A DNA stretch of 64,000 nucleotides from Methylopila sp. 73B. GTDB lineage: Bacteria > Pseudomonadota > Alphaproteobacteria > Rhizobiales > Methylopilaceae. The notes beneath the pieces are model-generated. The model saw nothing but the letters and a program-made list of their open reading frames with translations, was not told the DNA's origin and did no database searches. A program made the position numbers and the translations under genes. Below, piece after piece: positions 53,590 to 61,340 of the stretch (the stretch's first letter is position 1; every line of letters begins with the position of its first letter). The stretch is from contig NZ_JAFV01000001.1 of NCBI RefSeq assembly GCF_000526315.1, forward strand, positions 3,536,501 through 3,600,500, written 5' to 3'.

Positions 53590-54167
53590 GCCGCGCGCCG
53601 GACACCAGAGCCCGCATCGAGGCGGCGGCGCTCGCGCTGTTCGCGGAGAAGGGGGTCGACGGGACCTCGACCCGCGACATCGCGAAGGCCGTGGGCGTGA
53701 CCGAGGGCGCGCTCTACCGGCACTTCGCCTCCAAGGACGAGCTCGCCCGCGCGCTGTTCCTGTCGCGCTACGGCGGCTTCGCGGCGGGCGTCGAGCAGAT
53801 CCGGGCGAAGGCCGAGCCGTTCCCCGCGACGGCCGCGGCGCTGGTGCGGTTTTTCTACGCGGCCTTCGACGCCGACCCCGACGCCTTCGCCTATGTGCTG
53901 GTGACCCAGCACGACCACCTCGGCGGGATGGACCGCGATGCGCCGGAGAACGTGGTGGCGGCGCTCGCCCGCACGCTCGCCGACGCCATGGCGCGGGGCG
54001 AGATCGCGCAGGGCGACGTGGCGCTCGTGAGCGCCCTGGCGCTCGGCCTCGTGGTGCAGCCCGCGATCTTCCGCCTCTATGGGCGATTGCCCCAGCCGCC
54101 CTCGGCCTACGCCGAGGAGGTGACCCGGGCGGTGCTCGCGGCGGTGCGCTTCACCACACCCGCGTAA
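53586..54167 (+). CDS. TetR-family transcriptional regulator
   Basis: A 193-residue repressor. The N-terminal HTH reads ALALFAEKGVDGTSTRDIAKA then VGVTEGALYRHFASKDEL, the classic TetR pattern. The C-terminal ligand domain is alanine-rich and helical. It starts at GTG 53586, overlapping the acyltransferase fusion stop as GTGA, so it is translated with that gene. It is likely to autoregulate the operon through the palindrome at 50171-50188, perhaps sensing an acyl-CoA or fatty acid. Its end overlaps the convergent TraB/GumN gene by 17 bp. Confidence 0.9.
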   Translation: MSRAPDTRARIEAAALALFAEKGVDGTSTRDIAKAVGVTEGALYRHFASKDELARALFLSRYGGFAAGVEQIRAKAEPFPATAAALVRFFYAAFDADPDAFAYVLVTQHDHLGGMDRDAPENVVAALARTLADAMARGEIAQGDVALVSALALGLVVQPAIFRLYGRLPQPPSAYAEEVTRAVLAAVRFTTPA

Positions 54168-55167
54168 CGCGGTAGCCGTCTCGGCGGAGGCGCTCGACGA
54201 GGCCGTCGTCGCCCGCAAGATGCAGCGCGCCGACCGCCATGAAGGCGCCGCCGGCGGCGAAGGCGGAGCGGGAGCGCGCGTGCATCCGGGCGTTGCGCTC
54301 GCCGAGCAGCGCCTCGAGGTAGTCGTACTGCGTGCGCATGCGCGGGCCGCCGAGGTCGGCGTCGCGCACCGCCGCGGCGAGGAAGCCCATGCGGCGGTCG
54401 CGGTAGAGGTTGACCATGGTCTCGACCCAGTCGGCGAACCCGGGGCCAAGCCGCGCGGCGTCCACCAGCACCCGCACCGCGAGCTCCTCGGGCACAGAGG
54501 CGAGCGTCGCCATCTGTTCGTCGACGTCCTCGAGCCCCTCGACCCGGATGCCCTTCGCCCGCGCGGCCTCGACCACGAGTTGGTCGACGTTCAGCATCCC
54601 CTCGTCGATGCGGGCGATCCCGCAGCTCGGAGCGGTGGCGAGCATGGCGAGGAACCACGGCTCCAGCTTCTGCGCGGCGCCTTCCGGCACGCCGCGGGCG
54701 GCGAGCAGGTTGATGACCGCGAGGCGGTCGCCCGCCCGGACCTGGAACAGCGCATTGCCGCCGGGGCGCACCGCCCTCCGCCCGGCGATCTCGCGGGCCA
54801 TGGCCGCGGCCTGCGGGTCGGCGATCTCGCGGGGCTCGATCAGCACGAGGTTCGCCGAAGCCAGCGCGGCCGTCACCGGCGCGGCCAAAGGCTTCAGGCG
54901 TTCGTCGGAGAGGTGGATGGTGCCGAACAGGTGGGACGGCGCGGCGCCGTCCCTCTCGATCCGCCACAGCAGGCCCTCGGCGTCGCGCGTCTTCCGGCCC
55001 GCCGCCTCGAAGCGCGCAAAGGCCGCGGGGTCCTCGTCGCGCATCTTTCCGACGAGATCGGTCCCCTGGCAGACGAGCGGGGCCGACGCCGCGGCGGCCA
55101 GTCCGAAAAGCGACGCGGCAAGGATCGCGCAGAGCCGCTTCGCAAGGCGCGAAGCGGCGCGGCTCAT
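54151..55167 (-). CDS. TraB/GumN family protein
   Basis: A 338-residue exported protein. A signal peptide (LAAAASAPLVC) precedes the TraB/GumN (Tiki-like) domain, with the GxxH motif (FGTIHLSDERLKPL) and a later GALHLAGDDGLVERLRRDGY that supplies a second GxxH. Eukaryotic Tiki members are metalloproteases, but bacterial function is unproven. It overlaps the beta-propeller gene stop by four bases, making it the last gene of the mxa transcript, at the place where mxaH lies in Methylobacterium. I do not assign that name. Confidence 0.8.
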   Translation of the reverse strand: MSRAASRLAKRLCAILAASLFGLAAAASAPLVCQGTDLVGKMRDEDPAAFARFEAAGRKTRDAEGLLWRIERDGAAPSHLFGTIHLSDERLKPLAAPVTAALASANLVLIEPREIADPQAAAMAREIAGRRAVRPGGNALFQVRAGDRLAVINLLAARGVPEGAAQKLEPWFLAMLATAPSCGIARIDEGMLNVDQLVVEAARAKGIRVEGLEDVDEQMATLASVPEELAVRVLVDAARLGPGFADWVETMVNLYRDRRMGFLAAAVRDADLGGPRMRTQYDYLEALLGERNARMHARSRSAFAAGGAFMAVGALHLAGDDGLVERLRRDGYRVTRVW

Positions 55168-56129
55168 GGGGCGAGCACCGCGAGGTAGCGCGGGCCGGCG
55201 GGAACCGTCAGCCGGCCGAGCTCCTTGGCGCTCGCGAGGTCGATCAGCGAGACCGAGTCGTCGAACCAGTTCGCGACCGCCGCGGTCTTCCCGTCCGGCG
55301 CGAGCCAGATTCCTTCCGGGTACTGGCCGACCTTCACCTTGGCCGTCACCTCGAAGGTCTTGGCGTCGACCAGCGCGACGGCGCCGTCCTGCTGGTTCGT
55401 CACCGCCACCTGCGTCCCGTCCGGCGTCGGCGCGACGCCGTAGGGCATGCGGCCGACCGCGATCCGCTTCAGCTCCTGCCCGCTTTCGAGGTCGATCACC
55501 GAGAGATCGCCGCTCTGGACGTTCGCCACGTAGAGCCGGCGCTCGTCCGGCGACAGCGCCAGCGCGAAGGGCGCGCGGCCGACCTTGATCTCGCCGGTCG
55601 CGGTCATGGTCTTGAGATCGACGATGCTGACCGAGTCGCTCTCACGGTTCGCCACGTAGGCGCGGGCGCCCGACCTGGTCATCACGAGCGCCGCCGGCGA
55701 CTTGCCGACCTCGACCTCTCCGGTCGAGGCGCCGGTGGCGACGTCGAGCCGGTGGACCCGGTTGCGGCTCCAGTCGGAGACGTAGAGGTGCTCGTCGGTG
55801 GCGGCGACGCCGAAGGGCTGGCCCTTCACCTGGAAGATCGAGGTGATCCGCCGGGTGACGGCGTCCAGCAGGGTCACGCGGCCGAGGTCGGGATGCGTGA
55901 CGTAGAGCGAGCGGCCGTCCGGCCCGACGCCGATCGCGGCGGGCGCCTCGCCGATCTTGACCTCCTCGCCCGTCTCGCCGCCCGTCGCCATCGGCAGGAA
56001 GGTCACCGTCGCGGCGGTCTGGGAGACGACCGCGAGCACGGGGACGTCCGCCGCGGCGGCCCCCGCCGCCCCGCCCGCAAGGGCGAGCGCGACGGCGGCG
56101 GCGCGGAGCAGGGCGCGAGGAGCGATCAT
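55164..56129 (-). CDS. YVTN-type beta-propeller protein of the mxa operon
   Basis: A 321-residue periplasmic protein. A signal peptide (AVALALAGGAAGAAAADV) is followed by about six to seven YVTN/NHL-like repeats of roughly 42 residues, seen as GRSLYVTHPDLGRVTLLDA, ARAYVANRESDSVSIVDL and RRLYVANVQSGDLSVIDL. It forms a propeller and carries no catalytic motif. It overlaps mxaD upstream and the TraB/GumN gene downstream by four bases each. Position after mxaD corresponds to mxaE in Methylobacterium, but I infer that only from gene order. Confidence 0.83.
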   Translation of the reverse strand: MIAPRALLRAAAVALALAGGAAGAAAADVPVLAVVSQTAATVTFLPMATGGETGEEVKIGEAPAAIGVGPDGRSLYVTHPDLGRVTLLDAVTRRITSIFQVKGQPFGVAATDEHLYVSDWSRNRVHRLDVATGASTGEVEVGKSPAALVMTRSGARAYVANRESDSVSIVDLKTMTATGEIKVGRAPFALALSPDERRLYVANVQSGDLSVIDLESGQELKRIAVGRMPYGVAPTPDGTQVAVTNQQDGAVALVDAKTFEVTAKVKVGQYPEGIWLAPDGKTAAVANWFDDSVSLIDLASAKELGRLTVPAGPRYLAVLAP

Positions 56130-56659
56130 CCGCCGGCCTCGACCTTGGCCTTCAAGCCCTCGAGGCCGGTCTTGAAGAAGGCGGTCATGGCGTCGACCGC
56201 GGACTGGTCGTCCTTGCCCTCCGGCGGCTCGTTCGAGGTGTCGGCGCGGTAGAACCGGCCCTCCCACTTCACCTCGGCGCCGCCGTCCTTCGCCGTCACG
56301 ATCATCGCGGCGGAGTAGGAGCTCACGGGCAGGGTCTCGCCGGCCTCGCCGGACAGGCGGTAGGAGATGCTCCTCTTGGCCTCGTCGACCTCGTCGAGGC
56401 CCTCCACGATCTGGCCGGGCTTGCCCTTGAGCGCGAGCGTGCGCTCGGCGCCGGCGGCGGCGCCCGTGGCCGAGCTCTTCTCGACCTCCGGGTGCCAGGA
56501 CTGGATGGCGCCGAAGTCCTTGACCAGCGCCCACACCTTCGCCGGATCGGCCTTCACCGTGACGCTCTGGTCGACTTTCTGCGGGGTCGGACCATGCGCA
56601 TAGGCGGGCGCCGCCAGAACCAGGGCGAGGGCGGCGACGGCGGTCCTGCGTGACAGCAT
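56126..56659 (-). CDS. mxaD: MxaD, SRPBCC-fold methanol oxidation protein
   Basis: A 177-residue periplasmic protein. A signal peptide (VAALALVLAAPAYAHG) precedes a START/SRPBCC-like domain (VTVKADPAKVWALVKDFGAI, SWHPEVEKSSATG). MxaD is reported to help electron transfer from methanol dehydrogenase to cytochrome cL. It begins one base inside the mxaL stop (TGATG) and overlaps the propeller gene start. Confidence 0.9.
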   Translation of the reverse strand: MLSRRTAVAALALVLAAPAYAHGPTPQKVDQSVTVKADPAKVWALVKDFGAIQSWHPEVEKSSATGAAAGAERTLALKGKPGQIVEGLDEVDEAKRSISYRLSGEAGETLPVSSYSAAMIVTAKDGGAEVKWEGRFYRADTSNEPPEGKDDQSAVDAMTAFFKTGLEGLKAKVEAGG

Positions 56660-57639
56660 CAGTTGAAACTCCTGGAGGCATGGGTTGGCGCGCGCCGCCG
56701 CCCGAGGCGGGCGAGCGTCGGAACGCCGTAGAGCGCGACGAGCGCGAGAAGCGCCGCCGCGGCGGGAAGAGGCGAGAGATCGACGGCGACCGCGACCGGC
56801 CGCGGCCGGGCGTTGGCGGCGATCGCCTGGGCCAGCGCGTCGGGCTGGTCGAGCCGGGCGTAGCCGAGCCCCGTTATCCGGCCGAGATCGCCGAGGTAGC
56901 TCTCGCGCACGGAGGTGAGATGCTCCTCGCCGGCCGGCATCTCGCCGAACGGGGCGTTGCGGGCGTTGTAGCCGGGCAGGTTCTCGGCCCCGGTCGGCGG
57001 CGGCCCGAGGCGCGAGGCCTGCGGCACGTCCTCCATGGCGTAGAATCCGGTTTCGCGGCCGAAATCGTCGTGCTTCGGGATCGGCACGAGCTCGGTCCCG
57101 CCGACGCCGACGAGCAGGCCCTTCACCTTGTCCTTGTCGCCGGAATACTCGAGGGGCATGTCGGCGCGCATCGGCGGCGCCTCCTGGCCGTCGGTCAGGA
57201 ACACGATGTCGACGTTCATCGGCGCGAGCATGTCGAGCGCCGCGAACACGGCGGAGGCCACCCGGCTGTCGCCCTCCCACCCCATGCGCCAGTCGAGCCC
57301 CGCGATCGCGCCGGCGACGGCGCCGTAGTTCCGGCAGACGTCCATGGGCTCGAACAGCAGGAAGACGCGCCGCTCAGTGAACACGCCGAGCCCCATTTTG
57401 GAGCCGCAGGGCAACCGGCCGACCGCGGTCGAGAGCCGGGTCTTCACCGCCTCGAGCCGGCTCTGCGGCCGGCCGCTGGCGTCGCGGTAGTCGCGCGCGT
57501 TCATGCTGCCGGTGATGTCGACGAAGGCGACCACGTCGTAGGTCGGCCGCTCCGCCTCCGTCTCCGGCTGCAGCGCCGCGACGACGCCGAGCGCGAGCGC
57601 GGCGCCGAGCGCGACCGTGCGCCAGTCCGGCCGCCTCAC
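56659..57639 (-). CDS. mxaL: MxaL, von Willebrand A protein
   Basis: A 326-residue protein with an N-terminal hydrophobic anchor (VALGAALALGVVAAL), a VWA domain with a MIDAS-like motif (DVVAFVDITGSMNARD), and a C-terminal membrane helix (LPAAAALLALVALYGV). With MxaA, MxaC and MxaK it is needed to load calcium into methanol dehydrogenase. It overlaps mxaK by four bases and mxaD by one. Confidence 0.88.
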   Translation of the reverse strand: MRRPDWRTVALGAALALGVVAALQPETEAERPTYDVVAFVDITGSMNARDYRDASGRPQSRLEAVKTRLSTAVGRLPCGSKMGLGVFTERRVFLLFEPMDVCRNYGAVAGAIAGLDWRMGWEGDSRVASAVFAALDMLAPMNVDIVFLTDGQEAPPMRADMPLEYSGDKDKVKGLLVGVGGTELVPIPKHDDFGRETGFYAMEDVPQASRLGPPPTGAENLPGYNARNAPFGEMPAGEEHLTSVRESYLGDLGRITGLGYARLDQPDALAQAIAANARPRPVAVAVDLSPLPAAAALLALVALYGVPTLARLGRRRAPTHASRSFN

Positions 57640-58196
57640 GGTAGCCCCCGCGGCAGGCCCGGCAGGTCGGTCCAGAGCTTCTTCGGCTGGGCCTTGACCT
57701 CTTCCTCCTCGCCGCTCTCCAGCTCGGGGAAGTCGCGCACCAGCCGCATGGCGACGTCGAGGTTGTAGCGGGCGTCCCAGAGCTCGGGGTCGGCGTGCAG
57801 GGCTTCGCGGTAGGCGTCCTTGGCGAGGCGCACCTCCGGGATCGCCTGGTCGATCTTGCTGGCGTCCATGGCGGCGAGCGCCCGGCGGACCCGGGCGTTG
57901 CCGACGTCGTAGTGGAACCGCGCCGCAAGCTCCGGCCCGCCGCGCTCGGCGATGCGGCCCGAAAACCCCTGCGCCTCGTCGATTCGGTTGCGGATCAGCA
58001 GGTAATGGGCGCGCGCGAACAGCACCGCGCCGCTGGCGTCGTCCGCCGGCTGCACGTCGTGATTCTCAGCCAGCGCCTGGATGACCGCGCGCTCCTGCCG
58101 CAGCTCATAGAGCCGCCAGCCGGCGACCCCGAGCGCGACGAGCGCTGCGAGCAGCAGAACGGGCGGCAGCGCGCTCTTGAGCGTTCCGAGCGTCAC
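57636..58196 (-). CDS. mxaK: MxaK, methanol dehydrogenase maturation protein
   Basis: A 186-residue protein anchored by one N-terminal helix (LPPVLLLAALVALGVAGW), then an all-alpha, TPR-like periplasmic part (LFARAHYLLIRNRIDEAQGF, ELWDARYNLDVAMRLV). MxaK is one of the calcium-insertion proteins in methylotrophs. It is identified by position between mxaC and mxaL and by this layout. Overlaps both neighbours by four bases. Confidence 0.85.
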   Translation of the reverse strand: MTLGTLKSALPPVLLLAALVALGVAGWRLYELRQERAVIQALAENHDVQPADDASGAVLFARAHYLLIRNRIDEAQGFSGRIAERGGPELAARFHYDVGNARVRRALAAMDASKIDQAIPEVRLAKDAYREALHADPELWDARYNLDVAMRLVRDFPELESGEEEEVKAQPKKLWTDLPGLPRGLP

Positions 58197-59380
58197 GACG
58201 CCGCCCTCCCGGATTCGGTGCGCCTTCCTTCACCTCTCCCCAGCGGGGAGAGGTCGGCCCGAAAGGCCGGGTGAGGGGGTCTTGAGCGCGAAGGAGAGCG
58301 TGCGTCCCCCTCACCCGCCCGGCTTCGCCGCGCGACCTCTCCCCGCTGGGGAGAGGTGAAGGAAGGCGCCGCACGCGCCGCCTCCCCCTCCCAGTCCTCC
58401 AGCCGGCGCTCGCTGAGCTTGGCGCCGAGCAGCAGCAGCAGCGCGCCGGCGGCGGCCCAGTAGCACAGCCAGTCAAGGTCCTGCCGCGGGATGGTCTCGG
58501 AGTAGAGCGTCGGACGCTGCTCGAGCTGGTCGATTTCGCGGATGGCGTCGGAGACCTCGGCGGCGCTGCGCGCCTCGAACGAGCGGTAGGGCAGGCCGAG
58601 CGTCTTGAAGAAGATGTCGAGGTGGCGCTCGGGATAGGTCTGCGGGCTGTCCGGGTCGCCGGGCGGCGGGCGATCGGTGATGCCGCGCGCGCCCGCCGTG
58701 CGCAGGAACAGCCAGTAGAGCCGCACCGGATCGCGGGCGGCGGCGGCGCGCAGCGCGTCCTGCACGCGGCGGTCGATCACCGCCGCGCCGTCGGACACCA
58801 GCACGATTGCGCGCGAGGTCTCGGTCGAGGTCTCGTCGAACATTGAGAAGGCGAGCGAGAGCCCGCGGCCGACGTCGGTGTGGGCGAGGCCGGGGCGGTC
58901 GATGGCGCCGATCGCGGCGCGCACCGCGTCGTGCTTGTCGGTCATCGGGATGACCAGCATCGGCGCGGTCGAGAAGGCCGCGACGGCGACCCGGTCGGCG
59001 GGGCGGCGGGCGGCGAAGTCGGTCAGCAGGCGGCGCGCGGCCACCGACTTCGATTCCTCAGCCCCGTCCGGGCGCCGGTTGGCGAAGGTCGAGTCCATGC
59101 TCGACGAGCGGTCGATCAGCAGCACGATGTTGGCGCCGACGCCGGTGCGCTCGACCACGTGGTCGCGGCGGTGGAGGCCCGACAGGCCGAGGACGAGCAG
59201 CACGATCGACAGCGCCCCGAGGGCGACGAGCCCGGCGCCGACCGCGCGCGACAGCGTGTCCTCCGGCGCCACGTCGTCGGAGGGCACGCCCGAGAGCCGC
59301 AGCGGCGAGACCAGGAACGGCAGCAGCGCGAGCGGCAGCAGCGCAAGCGCCCAGGGGTGGTCGAAGCCCAGCCCCGTCAT
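58193..59380 (-). CDS. mxaC: MxaC, von Willebrand A protein with a repeat-encoded tail
   Basis: A 395-residue membrane protein. It has two N-terminal helices (ALALLPLALLPFLV and LVALGALSIVLLVLGLSG), a VWA domain with MIDAS-like DRSSSMDS, and a third helix (LDWLCYWAAAGALLLLLGAK). It belongs to the calcium-insertion group with MxaA, K and L. The last about 55 residues are translated from an inverted pair of palindromic elements (58220-58369) and are unlike MxaC. Typical repeat peptides are TSPQRGEVARR and LSPLGRGEG. Overlaps mxaA and mxaK by four bases. Confidence 0.9.
   Translation of the reverse strand: MTGLGFDHPWALALLPLALLPFLVSPLRLSGVPSDDVAPEDTLSRAVGAGLVALGALSIVLLVLGLSGLHRRDHVVERTGVGANIVLLIDRSSSMDSTFANRRPDGAEESKSVAARRLLTDFAARRPADRVAVAAFSTAPMLVIPMTDKHDAVRAAIGAIDRPGLAHTDVGRGLSLAFSMFDETSTETSRAIVLVSDGAAVIDRRVQDALRAAAARDPVRLYWLFLRTAGARGITDRPPPGDPDSPQTYPERHLDIFFKTLGLPYRSFEARSAAEVSDAIREIDQLEQRPTLYSETIPRQDLDWLCYWAAAGALLLLLGAKLSERRLEDWEGEAARAAPSFTSPQRGEVARRSRAGEGDARSPSRSRPPHPAFRADLSPLGRGEGRRTESGRAAS
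58220..58369. repeat. Paired palindromic repeat inside the mxaC 3' end
   Basis: A perfect 37-nt inverted repeat lies at 58220-58256 and 58333-58369. Each copy also contains its own palindrome CCTCTCCCCAGCGGGGAGAGG. Outward from each core comes a GGCC-rich stem and GTGAGGGGG. Two further copies of the unit, in the opposite relative orientation, lie at 60277-60430. Confidence 0.85.
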
Positions 59381-60462
59381 GTGGCGCGCTCGGCGCTGGC
59401 GAGGTCGCGGGCGAGCCTGTTCAGTTCTTCCGGCGGCAGCGCCGCGGCGGCGTTCGCCCCGTCGCCGAAGAAGGCGCGGCGCGAGGCGTCGAAGAAGGCG
59501 GCGATCGCCGCCTCGTGGCGCGCGAAAGCCGGCCGCGTCTGGAGAAAAGCCGCGACGTCGTCGCCGAACAGCCGCTTGCCGGCGGCCGCGTCGAAGGCGC
59601 GGTGGAGCGCGAGCGCGGCGGCCCGCCAGCCGGCTTCGCCCGCGCCCGCCGCCTTGCGCACGGCGCGGGCGGCGGCCGCGAAGGGACGCGCGGGCCTGCG
59701 GTGGAACGGCGGCCACGCCCGGCTCCAGGCCAGCAGCGCCAGCGCGAGCAGCGTCGCGCCGCCGGCGAGCGCCGCGACGATCTCGGCGCGGCGCAGGCTG
59801 GGAGACCTGGGCGCCGCGTCGGGCCGGAGCCCGTACTGCTGCTCGCCCGAGACGCTCGCGATCGGCCGGAGCGGGGACGTCAGGTAGCTCCAGCGCCCGG
59901 CCTGGATCTCCGCGCGTTTCCCCGCGCTGTCGGCGAAGGCGAGCGTGAAGGGCGGGACCTTCTCTTCTTTGGTCTCGAGCGCGGAGTAGAAGGTCTGGTA
60001 CTCGGCCGTGATCTGGTAGCGCACGCCGCTGTTCGGCGCGGGGCCGTCGGTGACGTCGATCCTGCGCAGGTCGAGCGAGTAGGAGACCGGGCCGACCTTC
60101 GGCAGCGACGACGGGTCGAGCCGGAACCCGGCGTCGACGTCGACGTAGGTCTTCAGCGTGAACACGTCGCCCAGCAGCACGCCGAACGGCCGTGGCCCGA
60201 AGGTCTCGGCGCCCCGTACCTGGGCGCTCGCCGGGCCGGCCATGAGGAGGGAGACGAAAGCGGCGGACGCCGTGAGCCCCCTCACCCAGAGGGCTGGCGC
60301 CCTCCGACCTCTCCCCACTGGGGAGAGGTGCGCGGCGGCCGCCGCAGCGCGCCCACTGCGATCGTGGCGAAGCCTTGCCTTCACCTCTCCCCAGCGGGGA
60401 GAGGTCGGCCCGCAGGGCCGGGTGAGGGGGCCTCGCGTTTCTGACGTGTATGGCTCGTCCAT
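59377..60462 (-). CDS. mxaA: MxaA, calcium-insertion protein; start uncertain
   Basis: From ATG 60462 this reads 361 residues. A clear signal peptide (ASAAFVSLLMAGPASAQ) only begins about 60 residues in. The first about 58 residues are encoded by palindromic repeats (60277-60430; peptides such as TSPRWGEVKARL). A GTG at 60285 just before the signal peptide would give 302 residues and may be the real start. The mature part is a beta-sandwich with a membrane helix (IVAALAGGATLLALALLAW) and a cytoplasmic helical tail. MxaA is required for active, calcium-loaded methanol dehydrogenase. Overlaps mxaC by four bases. Confidence 0.87.
   Translation of the reverse strand: MDEPYTSETRGPLTRPCGPTSPRWGEVKARLRHDRSGRAAAAAAHLSPVGRGRRAPALWVRGLTASAAFVSLLMAGPASAQVRGAETFGPRPFGVLLGDVFTLKTYVDVDAGFRLDPSSLPKVGPVSYSLDLRRIDVTDGPAPNSGVRYQITAEYQTFYSALETKEEKVPPFTLAFADSAGKRAEIQAGRWSYLTSPLRPIASVSGEQQYGLRPDAAPRSPSLRRAEIVAALAGGATLLALALLAWSRAWPPFHRRPARPFAAAARAVRKAAGAGEAGWRAAALALHRAFDAAAGKRLFGDDVAAFLQTRPAFARHEAAIAAFFDASRRAFFGDGANAAAALPPEELNRLARDLASAERAT
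60277..60430. repeat. Paired palindromic repeat at the mxaS-mxaA junction
   Basis: Two units of about 53 bp face outward: one on the minus strand at 60277-60330, one on the plus strand at 60377-60430. The right unit differs from the mxaC copy at 58229-58279 at only two positions. Both carry the CCTCTCCCC/GGGGAGAGG core and GTGAGGGGG edge. Confidence 0.82.
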
Positions 60463-61340
60463 CACGCGCCCCCCGTCAGCAAATGGTCGGCGAAGGCGTC
60501 GGCGTCGAAGCGATCGACCATGTCGAAGGCCGGCCGGCCGAAGCGGCGGAACGACTCGTCGAGCGCCGCGCGCCGAGCGCGGGCGTGGGCGATCCACTTG
60601 TCGCGGAGCGAGGGGCGCATCACCAGCAGGCGGCGGCGGCCGGTTTCGAGGTCGCGGGTCTCCACCAGGCCGAACCGCGGCGGCGGGGCCTCGACCGCGC
60701 TGGAGCGCACCACGACGGGCGCGACGTCGTGGCGCCACAGCGCGCCGAGCAACTCTTCGATCTCGGCCTGCGGCATGAGGAAGTCCGACACGACGAAGAC
60801 CAGCGCGCGCCGCTGCGGCAGCTCCTCGACCGCGGCGAGCAGCCCGCGGGAGCCCCGGCCCGCGCCGGGCTCCGCGCTCAGCCGCCGCCAGAGCTCGTCC
60901 GGCACGCCGCGCCGGGCGGTCGCCCTCAGCGCGAGCTCCGCGCGAGGCTCCGGGCCTGCGGCGATCAGGCCGAAGCGGTCATGGCTGCGGATCGCGGCGT
61001 GGGCGATCGCGGCGCAGAGGTTGGCGACGGGGTCCTCGCCCTCTCCGTCGCGGCGAAAGGACATCGAGCCCGAGAGGTCGAGCACCACGAACACATCGAT
61101 GCGGGCGCGATGTTCGAAGCGTCGGACCTTGAGGCCGCCGAACGGGTCGAGCAGCGAGGCGCGCATGTCGATGCGCCGGGCGTCGGGCTGCTCCAGCAGC
61201 GAGGCGTGGCGCAGGAAGGCGCCGTTCGCGCCCTGGCCCAACGCCTTGTGGCCGCCCGGCGCGACGCCCCGCGCGCGGCCGAACAACCGGTACGGCAGGT
61301 CGAATCGTGGAGGGCCGTCGCGGGCCGGCGCGGGGCTCAC
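60462..61340 (-). CDS. mxaS: MxaS, DUF58/von Willebrand A protein
   Basis: A 292-residue soluble DUF58 protein, starting at GTG 61340 over the mxaR stop (GTGA). The DUF58 segment (MRASLLDPFGGLKVRRFEHR) is followed by a MIDAS motif (VFVVLDLSGSMSFRR). DUF58 proteins pair with MoxR ATPases, and here the partner is mxaR. It has been linked to methanol dehydrogenase maturation, but its exact step is unknown. The final stop shares one base with the possible mxaA ATG. Confidence 0.9.
   Translation of the reverse strand: MSPAPARDGPPRFDLPYRLFGRARGVAPGGHKALGQGANGAFLRHASLLEQPDARRIDMRASLLDPFGGLKVRRFEHRARIDVFVVLDLSGSMSFRRDGEGEDPVANLCAAIAHAAIRSHDRFGLIAAGPEPRAELALRATARRGVPDELWRRLSAEPGAGRGSRGLLAAVEELPQRRALVFVVSDFLMPQAEIEELLGALWRHDVAPVVVRSSAVEAPPPRFGLVETRDLETGRRRLLVMRPSLRDKWIAHARARRAALDESFRRFGRPAFDMVDRFDADAFADHLLTGGA

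Noticed and set aside
58220-60430. The palindromic repeats as a CRISPR array
   Set aside because: Only paired inverted units occur, without regular spacers or cas genes.
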